This document shows, piece after piece, positions 22,909 through 35,300 of a DNA stretch of 64,000 nt. The notes under the pieces are model-generated. The model was not told where the DNA came from. It worked only from the letters and a program-made list of their open reading frames with translations, and did no database searches. Source of the DNA: Antedon mediterranea (taxonomy: Eukaryota > Echinodermata > Crinoidea > Comatulida > Antedonidae); assembly GCF_964355755.1 (NCBI RefSeq), contig NC_092670.1, positions 20,273,201 through 20,337,200 on the forward strand, given 5' to 3'. Position numbers and translations under genes: made by a program. How positions within the stretch are numbered: position 1 is the first letter of the stretch; each line of letters starts with the position of its first letter.

Positions 22909-24061
22909 TATATCTTATTTTTCTTTGCCATGTTTTTATTATTTTATATATTTATAAATATTTTGTAATGAATTTATGAATCTATACAATTTACTAAATA
23001 TTATAATATATATTATTTTAAGGGTACTAATATTAATTTCTTATTCTTTCAGAAATCTACTGGAATGATCATAACGTTATTTTTAAAAAGCACGTAGGGC
23101 CTACTTGATACTAGAAAGAATTGAGAAAAGAGTGGACACACTCCCGAAAAGTCAGCCGCATTACGCATGCAAAGCCATATGAATTTAATGTTAATCAACC
23201 AGCCTTACCGTACTCTTCCCTGAAATATATGGACGAACCAATTATAACGTTTTATCTCAAAGTTTGATAAAACTATAGTTAAACTTTTCTTTCAGAACTA
23301 TGAAACTCAAACGACGTGTCATGGTTCAATGGTGGAGACAATATTTTTAAATGAGAGTCCCAGAGCCTGAATATGTATTTAAAAAAAGCGGTGAACTTAA
23401 CCATGCCATATCTTTCGCATTGCATTTTTGAGTTCCAATAAAAGCGGGCAACGGTAGACGTACTATATTGTTATCTTATATTGGATCTGCGTAAAAACAG
23501 CAACTTGGTAATTATTTGAAATGGCTTCCGTTCCCTCTGAAATTCACTGATAACAAATCTATTATTTGATAACCATTATCTTTTTTCTACACTAATTGTC
23601 AGATTTACTTTCAACTAATTTAACAATTTAATATTATTTTTTTGTGTAGGCCTACCGATTAGCTTTTTTTCTATGCAATTCTAATTTGTTTACTGTTACC
23701 TAATTTAATAATTATTTAGTAACCATTAACATTACTATTTCATCTTTTCTACTAAATCAATTGTTGTTTCAGTTCAGAAAAGTGACGCGCGTTCATTGTA
23801 GGAGGCCTACATAATATTTCATTGACATTGAAGCTAAATGTGGCAAAAGCACATAAAGGTACGTACATCCAGGATCAAGAACTGGTAACGTAATATATTA
23901 ACACGTTTTCTTTTTTAAATTTTTGCAGATCCGTGATGTCAAATAGAGGTCACACAATCGAATTCCGCCCTGAGATGTACGTCGGTACGTATCCACTTTT
24001 TAATACATTAACTACTGTAGAAACTACCAGAACTATATTATAGTTCTTTATATTTGAATAG

Positions 24062-24622
24062 ATTTGCGACTGATTTAACAACGCAGTCGTCGTAGAGGTA
24101 ACGGTACACCAAGGTATGTATAAAAACAGGGACAAAAAAAAGTATATTAACTATTAACAATTTGTGAACCGATGTCAGAGCAAACAATCGTAATCAGATA
24201 ATATGCGACGGTATGTTATATTTTGAATAAAATAAAAATACACTAAAGTGTTGCGAAACTCGTTTTTTAAATTATTATTAGATTGGCGACTTATTGATCA
24301 ACCGCCTTCGTAAGGTAACAACGGTCAATCAAGGTAGGACTTTGTAAAAGGTATTATTTTGTAAAAGTGTAGCGTATATAAGCCTACAGAAAAAAAGAAA
24401 AGAATAGGCCTATAGATATTAACAATTTTCAACTTTTACAGATTTGCTGATGAACCTGGATCGATATTCAACGTAAGGTAACAACAGTAAAATAATGTAA
24501 AGGTATGTATACACGCACTATTAAAACAATTTACTATTTGTATTTTGTCTTTATTTTTTCAGATTGGTGAACTTATGTCAACTGAAGTAATAACACCGTC
24601 ATAAATTAATCGGCAAAGTACA
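24062..24622 (+). repeat. Series of four related 52-61 nt exon-like units
   Basis: Units at 24062, 24282, 24442 and 24563 all begin ATTTGC or ATTGG after an AG acceptor, and the first three also share a (G)TAACRRYRGT-like block followed by AAG and a donor GTATGT or GTAGGA. The 23929 unit may be a more divergent relative. The spacing between them is about 60-170 bp. They look like duplicated exons, not a simple satellite. Confidence 0.5.
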
Positions 24623-25448
24623 GTGAGTATAGCGCGTTCAGATCCGCGCTTTTACGATTTTACAAACTCTTTAATTTAAAATACAGGTGATCCTTAGGGT
24701 ATCAAGGTAAGTGCTGGTATTTATCTTTATAAATCTTCCATATCCCTCTTTGCATATCTCCTAAATCGGTCGCTCAAAATTAACCAGTAAATGCAATATC
24801 CTGGACCAATTCAAGTATTAAGTCCATAACATATTAAACAAAACGGTTTTTATTTATCTTTAGAGAGGATATCAACGTGTGTCAAAGCTACCACAATCTA
24901 CCACGATGGCCGGTGATGTTTTTTTACTACATGACCACTACTGATGAGCCAAACCTAGGGGAGGAGGACGACAACGGCAATACATACAAGCTCTAATTTA
25001 GAACATTAAGGAATCTGGAGTTGTTGGACGAGGAGACTGGTATATGAACATGTATTATTTTGGGTTAATTTAGAAGGCCATCCTGCTTGTGTAAGTTAAA
25101 ACGTTTGCTTGAATTTGTTTCAGTTCGTGCATGGTCAGCATCACAAGACAATTCGGAAGTGGACAACCAACCCAGAAGTGGACAACCCAGAAATGGAACG
25201 GTATTTGAGCAACGTAGAAGTGGACACAACGCAGAGAGCGTTCAGTGATGCAATTATGATAAATACTTTCATTATCATTTTCTGGTGGAATTGTCATCAT
25301 ATTCATTAATATATACCTTTCATTAATAACTTTCTCCTTCAATTTAATTTTGGTTATATTTTTGTGTAATGTTGGCTTTCATGTAATTGTATCTAACTCT
25401 CTTATTTACCGTCCTACTTTCCTGTTAGGCTTCCCCTTTCTTTGTAGT

Positions 25449-25590
25449 GGGTAGGCCAGGTATTGTAAGTATAGACAGTATGTAAGTAGGCCAGGTAGGT
25501 AATATATAGGGCCAGGTATGCAAGTATAGACAGTATGTAAGTATAGGCCAGGTATAAATATATGTGGATAGGTATGTAGGGTAGGATCGA
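25449..25590. repeat. Degenerate tandem repeat rich in GTAAGT
   Basis: GGCCAGGTAT plus AAGTATAGACAGTATGTAAG recurs 56 bp apart (about 25453 and 25509), followed by shorter AGGCCAGGTATA fragments. Each unit contains donor-like AGTATGTAAGTA words on the plus strand. Confidence 0.7.
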
Positions 25591-25599
25591 GATCCGTTA

Positions 25600-26334
25600 G
25601 AAAAGGGGAGATATGATACCATTGCATGTGTTATTTACTCATTGCACTAAATATAATAATATGTTCACACCTAATATAAACATAATTATAATACTACGGT
25701 ATTTTGCCATAATTGCATCACTAAAATGTGCGACTAAACATTTTTTGTATAAATACCTGTCATAAATATACATGTCATGATATAAACATGATGTGCACAA
25801 TATTGTTTTGAATTCAAATGTTTCTGGATGTGATAAATGAAATTAACAATATATGAAAAATAATGTTGTCCGTGCCCTAATTTTTGTCAATGTTTCAATA
25901 GTCTTAGTGCAACTTAAAAAAATAATAAAGTGGGTAGGACGGGGAGGTGGCGTAATGTATCCAAGCAACAATTAGTTTAATAGCGCCCTCTTAAACTAAG
26001 TTCCATCACTAAGTTGAGCAACTTTAATTCTCACCTACAGTGTATTGCATTTACAGCATATTGGAATTTATTTAAGTTTTTATAGGCCTAAGTGGAATAA
26101 TGGAAAAAGAAGCAAAAAAAAGGCTTAAATTTAAGGGATGTAAATCTAATAATGCAAAATGATACGCCCACTTTTGTAAAAATGAAATGCGCCCCCACAT
26201 TTTGATCTTGGTAGGGAAAAAAGTGATGGCGGTGGTGATCGAAGACTGGTATAAGATTTAAGTTTACACTTGTCGGAAAGCTAGCCTGATGTAAACATCC
26301 ATTAAGGCCCAAATGTGGGCAACTTACTTTCAAG
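25600..26334. other. Upstream region of fringe 1
   Basis: About 730 bp without coding signal before the fringe 1 start codon. AT-rich with a GGGTAGGACGGGGAGGTGGCG stretch near 25930 that could be promoter-proximal. No TATA box at a convincing distance. The minus open frame at 26088-26486 overlaps fringe exon 1 and is a shadow. Confidence 0.35.
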
Positions 26335-29300
26335 ATGCGAATGAGTGTAAAGAAGGCTGTACAATTGAGCGTAATTATAACGGCTCTATATATAACTACT
26401 GTACATTTCTTTTCTAAGCAGACGATCTTATCTTCGGATGCTAGGCCCGGTTTAGATCGTGGTGAACGCAGTTGGGACAAGACCAAAGAGACTCCGGGCC
26501 GTTCAACCGGGCGTAAAGATCGAGTTATTCAAAGTATTATGCAACTAGAGCGGAATAAGTCGATAGGCTATGGCAACCAGGAACGTGTAGGACTAAATAT
26601 CGAACGTAATTTCATATCGGATTCAGCGTTTATTGATAATAAGAAAGATAGGATAGACTTTCAGAGAAATAAAGAATTAAGCCTTCAACAACCAAAAGAT
26701 GAAGTGAAAACTGAGGTTAGAAACACGGTTTTACCTGTAAACTTGACATTGTTTGAGAGCAATACTAACTTTAGAAATACTCAATTGTCCGATATATTTA
26801 TTGGTATGAAAACAACAGAGAGGTATCATCGTGAACGTCTTGACATTCTTCTGCAAACATGGGTCAAGCAAGCAAAAGAAGAGGTAAGTTACGTACTAAT
26901 TTTTAAAAGTTTTTATGAGAAGAAACTAAAGAAATTAAAAAGTCTGGTGTATTCACCTCGTTATATCACCATTTTTATGATTCCTCTACACCCTTACCTA
27001 CATTTTTAATTGGTAAAATGATAAATAAAAGGAAGGTCTTAAAAATCAATTCCTACAATATCATTCTTTTCATAAAATAATATAAATATTGTTGAATGGA
27101 ATATGGTCAATAAATTGAATAATGAGCGGCAACACGTTTAAGTATGTTTATCTTCAAGTATCCATGCTGTTCTATTTTCCGTATATTAATTACCAACAAA
27201 AGCACGACCTGCTTAACGCCGGGACCACAACAATGACTCAATGAGACGGCACCGTGACAAGTGACTTGCTGAATCAAAACAATTTCCGGTTCTTAGGTTT
27301 ATTTTTGTCGGATTTTGATATTGTGTCAACCATAAAGAAGTCTATTTTTTGTTTTTCTTTCTGCACTTTAAAAAAAAAATAATGCATTTTTAATATGAAG
27401 TGATTTTCCGCAAGTTAGGAGCAAATTCAGAAATGTATGTGTAAATCTCATCTTTGGTTTCAATTCTTGTTTAAATCTTGTTTAAATTTTCAATAACTCA
27501 ATATTTTCATTTGTTTACAACTTTCAGTAGGGCAGTACATATAATAATTGCAGACTTATTTAATTATTACAGTAACACAGTATACAGTAAAGCTGTTGTT
27601 TCATTTTTTTTTAAATAAGACTAACAATAACTTAATATTTTCATTTTTTTTAAACTTTCACAGTAAGCCAGTACATACAGTAATTGCATACTTATTAAAT
27701 TGTTGTATAGTATAAAGCTCTTAATTTTATTTATAAAGTGTAACTCTTTATTTCTGGGGAAGCATGCCAATTCACTACTGTAATTAATTTGTTATTCTGC
27801 AATATTGACTGCATTGTTTCATGTTTATTTTGAATACAGTAATTAATAATTATAATGCATCAGAAAAAATGAAACTATACTGTACATAGTAACAGTGTCC
27901 ATAATCAACTGTTTACATACCAGTTTGTTTATGTAACTCCGTGTACAATTATATATTCCAAACAAACAATAAATTGTTATTTATTCTGAACATCTGTTAT
28001 AATAGTTACAAGGTTTAATAACCTCCATGGTTTAATCATTGAGGAAGAATAAGGACCATTTCTAGTATTTTTCAAATTTCAGTAGTTTCAAATCAAACTC
28101 AACAAAATGTTGGCTGTAGTGTCAAAACATAATAATAGGATTGCCCCTTGTTCATTTGTCCCAATGATGGATGATTCTACTGTGTACATAAAGCTCTATC
28201 TACAGTACACTGTACAAAAATGGACATGATGTCATATCACTACTCTATTTAAGAATATCATTACCATATTTGGGCATATCAAACTAGTTTGATAGTGTAG
28301 ACAGAGCTTAACTTTATGTACAATATTTACATTTTGAATGTAACAAACATATACTGTATATAAATGCACTACAGACAGGGTTCTAGGATGAAACATCCCA
28401 CTTTAGACCAAATTCATATTCATTTTTTTGGGTATTTATCAAGTTTTTAAAGGTGTTTAACAATCCGTATTTTATTGATATTGACAATGTTGATATAATA
28501 TATATAATAAATTACTAAATAAACGTAATTTTATATTCAATTTATTACTTCGAAAACCTTGTTTATTTTGTGCATTCGCCAAGCGGCCCACAGAGGCCGT
28601 ATCTTGTCTACGTCGTTCACGTGACTAAAAAATTTTCATTTTCGACAATGTTTTAAAAATGTTTGCTTTATTGCATCTTTATCCCTAGTAGTACTACCCC
28701 ATAGTCTCTCTGAAAATAAATTTTGGGGAAAAAAGCTTATTTTATGCTTATAAAATGCATATCAAAGCCGATAAAATTAAGTGTGCCGGATTGTCTCAGG
28801 GCCGAATAGTCCCAGGCCAAATCGTCTCAGGGCCGAATCGTCCTGTTACCTACAGACTGTGCTAATTTCAGGCCCTGTTCAGACCCATGGCGTTAGACCG
28901 TTTTAGCGTACGACGCTAAAAGAATGTGTGTCTGAACAGTTGGGGATTAGCGTACAACGCGTCGTACAACGGTTGTAGCGTTGTAGTGGAAAACGGTTGA
29001 TAGTACCGTTTTAGCGTACGACGCTACTGTAAGTCAACGTTGTATCCAATCAGAACGTTTCCTGTTATGACGCGAAACAAGATTTGACCTAGGCTGACAT
29101 CTTGTATCGTCAATGTGTGAGATGGATTTCAATAATAAAAAGGGCAGAATAAATAAGGCCTAACTACACTACAAATACAACTGTTACAAAGGCTACAAAC
29201 TACTATCAACTGATTACCATTATATTTTCAAACAAATGACTAAATACATGCATCTTGTATTTAAACATAGGGACTACGATCCCATCCGCTTTTAGGCCTA

Positions 29301-32300
29301 GCTAGGCCTAGAGAGCCATTCACGCATTTCATTCAAGCTAAAAACTAGCGTGGGACATCAAGTCACTCATTCATACAAGGCAGACTAGACTGGACAAGTT
29401 TAATGCTGAAAACCCCCTAACTCCTAAAAAATTCAGTAAACAAACAAGAGAGCTGGGTCCCTTTTATTAGCAAGTTAAGGGTTATTAGCAACCGACTGGA
29501 CTGGGTGGGAATATATATTTTTGACTGGACTGGATAGACTAATCACAATCAATTTTTTCTTCATCATTAGGAGGCCTGCTTTATTTTCGTAACACAAGAG
29601 CCTGGGGAAAATGTTTTTTACTACAAAATAAAAACAATAGAAACAGAAATTTGGCTTTACTATATTTTTCTTAAATAAATGCTGAGGTATGTTTTATTTA
29701 CGGCAAATTTTGTCATAATTGTAGGGCTGAGATCTAGGCCTATCAGTGGAAATAATGATGAAAACACGTGGGTAAGAGCACATGAATATGCAACTAGAAA
29801 CAACCTGAATGACGTACTTCCGTTGTAACGATAATCGTACGCTATGGGTCTGAACACCTCGTTTTTTTCTCTGCGGTTTGTAACGTGACCTTGCTAGTAA
29901 CGTTGTACGCTAAAACGGTCTAACGCCATGGGTCTGAACAGGGCCTTAATTTGACTAGTGTACAGCACAGGGACCACATGTACAGTACTGCATGTACTGT
30001 ATTTTGTATAAATGTATGTAACCAATTATTGATTTAATGAAGTCGTAATATTCAATCTACAGTAGTACAAATCATATATTTATTTTCCTTTGTTATACAG
30101 ATACATGTATAAAATGTACTAACTAAACACAATACAGTATCCTCCAATATTAAACATACTGTACCATAGAGCTTAACAGCTATTGTAGGTCTGAGTAATT
30201 TCTCATTTCCTTTGGGTATTAATAAATGTTGAATAAAAACCTGTGATATATCATCTGTTACATGGATGATGTATTATATCTGTACTTTTTTTAGCAATTC
30301 ATAACTGAGTGTAAAACTGGAAATCATTTTCAGAGCTTTTCAGCTTTGGTTTCTAGTCTGGTGGTACACAGTAGGGTACTACATTAAACCAGGCAGTTGT
30401 TATTATCAACTCCCTGATTAAACAAACACTGTTTAAAAGGAACCAGTGGCTAATTGCAGGATTCTGTTTTGAACGCTTTCCCTGCTCTTCATCCCTGTAA
30501 CTACTGTCTCTTTTCTTATATATTGCTTACAGTACACATTGTGTTTTTTTTAAGAATACTAGATTTGGTTTTAAGGAAAAAACAAGCTTTTCATCAACGT
30601 TTTAACACACTGTAGCATCTATGTAAAATCTTTTAATTTTAACGTATCGTAATGATGTACTGTAGAAAATGACAACTGCCATTTAATCTTTGTTTATAAA
30701 ACTTTGACATTGAGCCTTGCTGTGAGATATTCAAGAAGTAAAGTATTAATGCGTTTTGAGCAGGTGCATTACTTGAGGTATTTACCGAACTTCTCTAGAA
30801 TAAGCAGAACAAATCCTCCCTGTAGGAAATGTGTTTTGTTGTACCAGAGTACATGTTTTCTTTAGTGCTGAAGTGTCAGTCTTTCCGGTCCCTATAGACA
30901 TGTCAGCAATCTTTAAGCTGTGACAAATTTAAGAATTGCAAAATTTAGGGTTCAGTTTTGTGACATGTCATTATTATACAGTAGAGGCCCTGTTTTCTCT
31001 GGCAATAAATGTTAACTATGTTTTTATGTCCAGAAAAAAAAAATGTTCTTCCAGCACAAACAATACATGTTTATATCAGCCTCTTGTTTGGATTGAACAG
31101 TTCATCAATAATATACCTATGTATTATTTTCAGTTCTTCTACTGTAATAATACAGCACCTCCTTGGAGTCTATTGCTAATAATAATGTTCAGCGCTTAGA
31201 GGTTTCACAACATTAGGCGCTACTGTATATAAATCCAAGATATTATTATTATTAAAACGCAAATATTGTTCTTCACTTAATGTGTCTATAAAGCACTTTG
31301 ATTGTTGGAAAGGCGCTATAAAAATGCTACAGTGGGTTTAAAAATAAATATATATACCAAGAAAAACCCACCCTAGGAAGCCTGTTTCTTATGCCGCCTC
31401 TAGTTCATTAGCGTCTTCCTAAGCAGATCAACAAGAGATTCATGGCAATTGCTTCCGTAGGCACGTGCACGCCAGATTAGGAACACTAAAAAGGAAGTGG
31501 ACCCCAATAATGAAGACAAGGACATGCACAGTGTGGGAGTACAGATAACACATCTCAAACATGTAAACAATTTTATACTAGCTTACTACACTAATCAATT
31601 AACAAAAAACCTATACAAATGTTAAAGGGTGATATTGGCATTGACAGAGGTGCAATCGCTTTCTAGGAGCAGGTGCACCTACAGTATAACCAATGTTCTA
31701 TCAAAATTAGATTCTGATTATTAAAGTTATATAAGGACTGCTTTTGTCTAGAATGAAAAAAAAATTGTATATTCACTTTTAAAAGTTAACTTAGAGGCCA
31801 ATTTATCAAATAATTATTTTAGTTTTTAAACCATATTACCGGAGTCTGCATACAGAGAATAGGGGGAGCTAGAATATTATATTACAGTAATCACTGTCAA
31901 AGATATCAAAAAGTAGATCATAATTTTTTCATTTTAGTTGTCAAAATAAGCCCTAGCACAATCATGTATAATGTCTTTTTACTAAAGAAAATTTGTTTTT
32001 AAATTTTCTGTATATTTTTCAAATTATGTATGCTTTTCTTTTTCTGTATATATTTTATAACTTGTCTTTACTTTTTAAACCTTGTAACTGGACCATTTTG
32101 AAAAGCAGTACTACGTTACTGAAAATGCAATCCAGTTAAAAGAAAGAATACTGTAAATTAAAATAAACAGTTATAAAGAAGTGAATGAATGAAGAAGTAT
32201 AAATACTGTAGATATATTATACAGTTAAAACACAGTGATATGAATGCAATGATATTTCTGATACCCAAGTGTATTATAAAAAACAATGATGCTTTCTGTA

Positions 32301-35300
32301 CTGTTTTGATTGTTTAATTGATCAACTTGTAGTTAATTGAGTATCCACATGTTTTCCTTATGGATTCACACATTGATTTTTCCCGCTGGAGGTGTAGAGC
32401 TCTTTCATGTCCCTTTCATGTTTGTACTTTACATATACAAAATGCCAATTTTCAAGGTTAATTTACGGTAGCTATTAATAAATTTGTAATGGCATTCTAA
32501 TTTCTATAGCACTTATTTTATTTCAATAAACATTTATTTTCTTAACATTTTACAAGATACAGTATGTCAGTAACTATAAACCCCTTCTTTGGAACATCCC
32601 TATTATTAAGGGAACAATTTGTTTGGTCCTGAAGGTTTTCCCTTAATATGAGATTCTACTGTGTAATAATTTATGGACAAAATTTAGATACTGTATATAC
32701 AGTACTGTAGTAACTTTTATTTTTCAATACAATGTAATTTGGTATGACACGGACGTTGCAATGTACTATGGCAAGCAGTTCTATTTCCTGCACATATGTA
32801 CCAAATAAATGATGATTATTCATCCAGTCTGTTTGTGCGTGAGAAGGCTTTGAAATCTGCTTCACACACAGTTAAATTGAATGTAAATTTAACGGAAGAT
32901 CTCTGTTAAAGTTCTTAAAGAAAAAAAAGTTCTGTGATAATTCGTGAGAAAGTAAAGCGTTTTAAAGGGAAACAGTCCTAATGTAATTGGGAAATTTTAA
33001 AGGATTTTTTTTTCTTCCAAAAGTGGTCAATGAAATTCACATTGTCAAATTCCAAAACATTGGGAGACCTGTATTAGAATACTGTATACAGTTACTGTAG
33101 TAAACAGCACAAAATGAGTTTCACAGACATTTTTTATTATGTTGATAGTTATGTATAATTAGAGATTTCAAGATCAATCATCAGTTACACTTTACCTTGG
33201 TTATACTGTACATACTTTACTGTATACAGTACATACAGTATTGATAAATTGTATTTCTTTGTCAAAAAATCGAGAAAAAAAAGCTAAAATTATCATACAA
33301 AAACGAACCCGGTTTTAAGGAAGCCCAAAAGCAGCCAACAATAATAAACTATCCCTGACGCAAAACTACAATTAAAATAATAAACCAACTACAAAATGAA
33401 GCAACGTAAAGAAAAACAATATAATATCCAGAGGTACAGTACTTTAATTAATCAAATCAATTAACTGTATAAATTAATATTAGAAGGGCACTGTCTATTT
33501 TGTTTACCTGGATAAACCAACAATAGCCTTTCTTCTCGAAGAGCAAAAACTCAAAGTAGATATTTTTAATAAAAGAGCACTATTTACTGTATTTTGAAAG
33601 ATTTGATATTTTTTATTTTAAATGAGCACACCTCAGTGTCTTCATTCTGCAAGGCAAATTCTACTAGAGAAAAAAAGATATGGTATCAAAATTTTCTTAA
33701 ATTAAATTTATTTCCAAAATTTAATATAATATTTAATAAAATATTTTGAGTAAAGATGAACAATAATCCAATTTGCAGCTGTAATGCAGGTGTTTCTTGC
33801 ATCTTTGTCCACCTGAGGTCACCAGTTGACCGCCGAGACAGGACACAACTGATTTCCAATCAAGATAAGATTATCAAGAAGGTTATTAATAGTCTGCATG
33901 TTTGCTTCCCAATTTTTTTTTTATAATAAATGCAAGGCAAAAGTTTAATGTTAACTTTACTATTCTGTAAATTTTACCATTAAAAATCATGACATGACAA
34001 ACAAATTTACTCGTTGTAAACAGTACACAACTGTATGTCAACGTCTGCTGTAATTATCGTGTTAAAAACTCAATCAATATTAATTTTTATGTTTGTATAA
34101 TGTTTTATGCCCCTTCAGAACACATAAAAAGCTGTTTTATACAATCTGTTTCTTTTTTGGTAGGGTGTTTACATTAAGTGGCGCCTAGAATATTTTCAAT
34201 TACATCAATTTATCAAAAGCTTTCTCGCTCATATTTCACTGCAACACAAAATATAATTCATTCATCCCCATGTCTACTAATAAAAACAGTTTGTGTACTT
34301 TTTAACAGGTACCATGTATTGTTAACCATACAGAACTGCAACAAAGAAATGAAATTGGCCAGACCTCCGCCACTTTCATTAACCATTAAAAAGTGTATGT
34401 GATTATACTGTTTCTTTGTTAAAACATACTTAATAACAGATATTTATAACCAGAGTGGTAATCATGCCAAAGTTGTATTGAAAGTTATATTGTTGAGAGC
34501 ATTGACAATTCGTTCAACTTGATAGTTCTTTACAAATCCGATGGCATTTCAGTTTAAATTTTTTGGTTTTCTCAGCTGATTATACTTGCGCTTTAGGACG
34601 GCCCTGAGCCGAACATTTATAAACATACAAGGGGCCTTGCAATGGACCCGATCCCTAAAGTACTGTAAAAGGGCGCGTTTATACAACACGCTATTACACG
34701 CATATTCAACACGCCTACGAGAAGAGATTCTGTGTAATGAGATTTTAATTGCAAAAAAGGCTACTTGGCTGAATCCTAAAATTTTGTGGATTCCCGGTTG
34801 CTGTTGGCGTGTTGGAAGTGTCCTCAGGGTATTGTTTTGACCTCTCGTTAAATAAAAGTATGTGCTGTGAAAATGTTGACCAAATCTAGTAAATAATTGT
34901 GATTTTTTTGCATATTTTAACCTATTTAGCACTTAACATTAACGCTAATCAAATGTTGGCATAATTAGGCAAAATGTAGCATAGTTTTATCGTAATTCTA
35001 AAACATTTTTTTTCTAATTTCAAAAGCAGATTTAAAAAATCAATAATTGAATAAACTAAATTTTAAACGAAATCATCCTTTATTAAAATCCTTAATATAA
35101 ACTCATATTAATTCATAATGCATGCAAGTATATATAAAACTTAGGATTATGAACTACGGTATAACACGGTATTACGATTTCATGTATAACTGCAAGGTTT
35201 TTGTGGGGTTGACCTCGGGCCGTGCAACACGCTAAAAATTAAAGACGTGTCCAAATTTAGGGTGTTGTATAAACACAGCCTAAGTGTAGGCCTACAGTCA

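Larger units (their letters stand above)
20780..25400 (+). ncRNA. Candidate spliced non-coding transcript with mini-exons
   Basis: Inferred from paired splice signals only. A strong donor GTAAGTAG follows 20857, ending a possible first exon. Candidate exons with acceptor and donor: 23773-23858, 23929-23984, 24062-24113, 24282-24333, 24442-24502, 24563-24622, 24687-24706, 24864-25039 and a terminal exon from 25124. Exons 24062-24113 and 24442-24502 contain stops in all three frames, so it does not code across them. Short open frames exist in 24864-25309 but stay under 70 codons and resemble no family. It lies between IFT27 and fringe 1, pointing away from IFT27. It could instead be repeat-derived sequence with chance splice motifs. 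Confidence 0.35.

Noticed and set aside
23929-24622. Box C/D snoRNA cluster
   Set aside because: CTGATGA or GTGATGT words occur, but no unit has a paired C box, D box and terminal stem in the right order; the splice signals explain the units better.
25109-25309. 66-codon coding exon
   Set aside because: It shows no family resemblance, and the frames joined to the preceding candidate exon all meet stops. Kept as part of the non-coding candidate.
29660-29857. Conserved protein in minus open frame, also seen at 47690-47878
   Set aside because: The two are similar only because they lie in two copies of the same transposon; they match no known protein and one is interrupted differently.
34549-34932. 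127-codon minus-strand open frame
   Set aside because: Mostly inside the 34671 inverted-repeat element, with no splice signals or recognisable domain.
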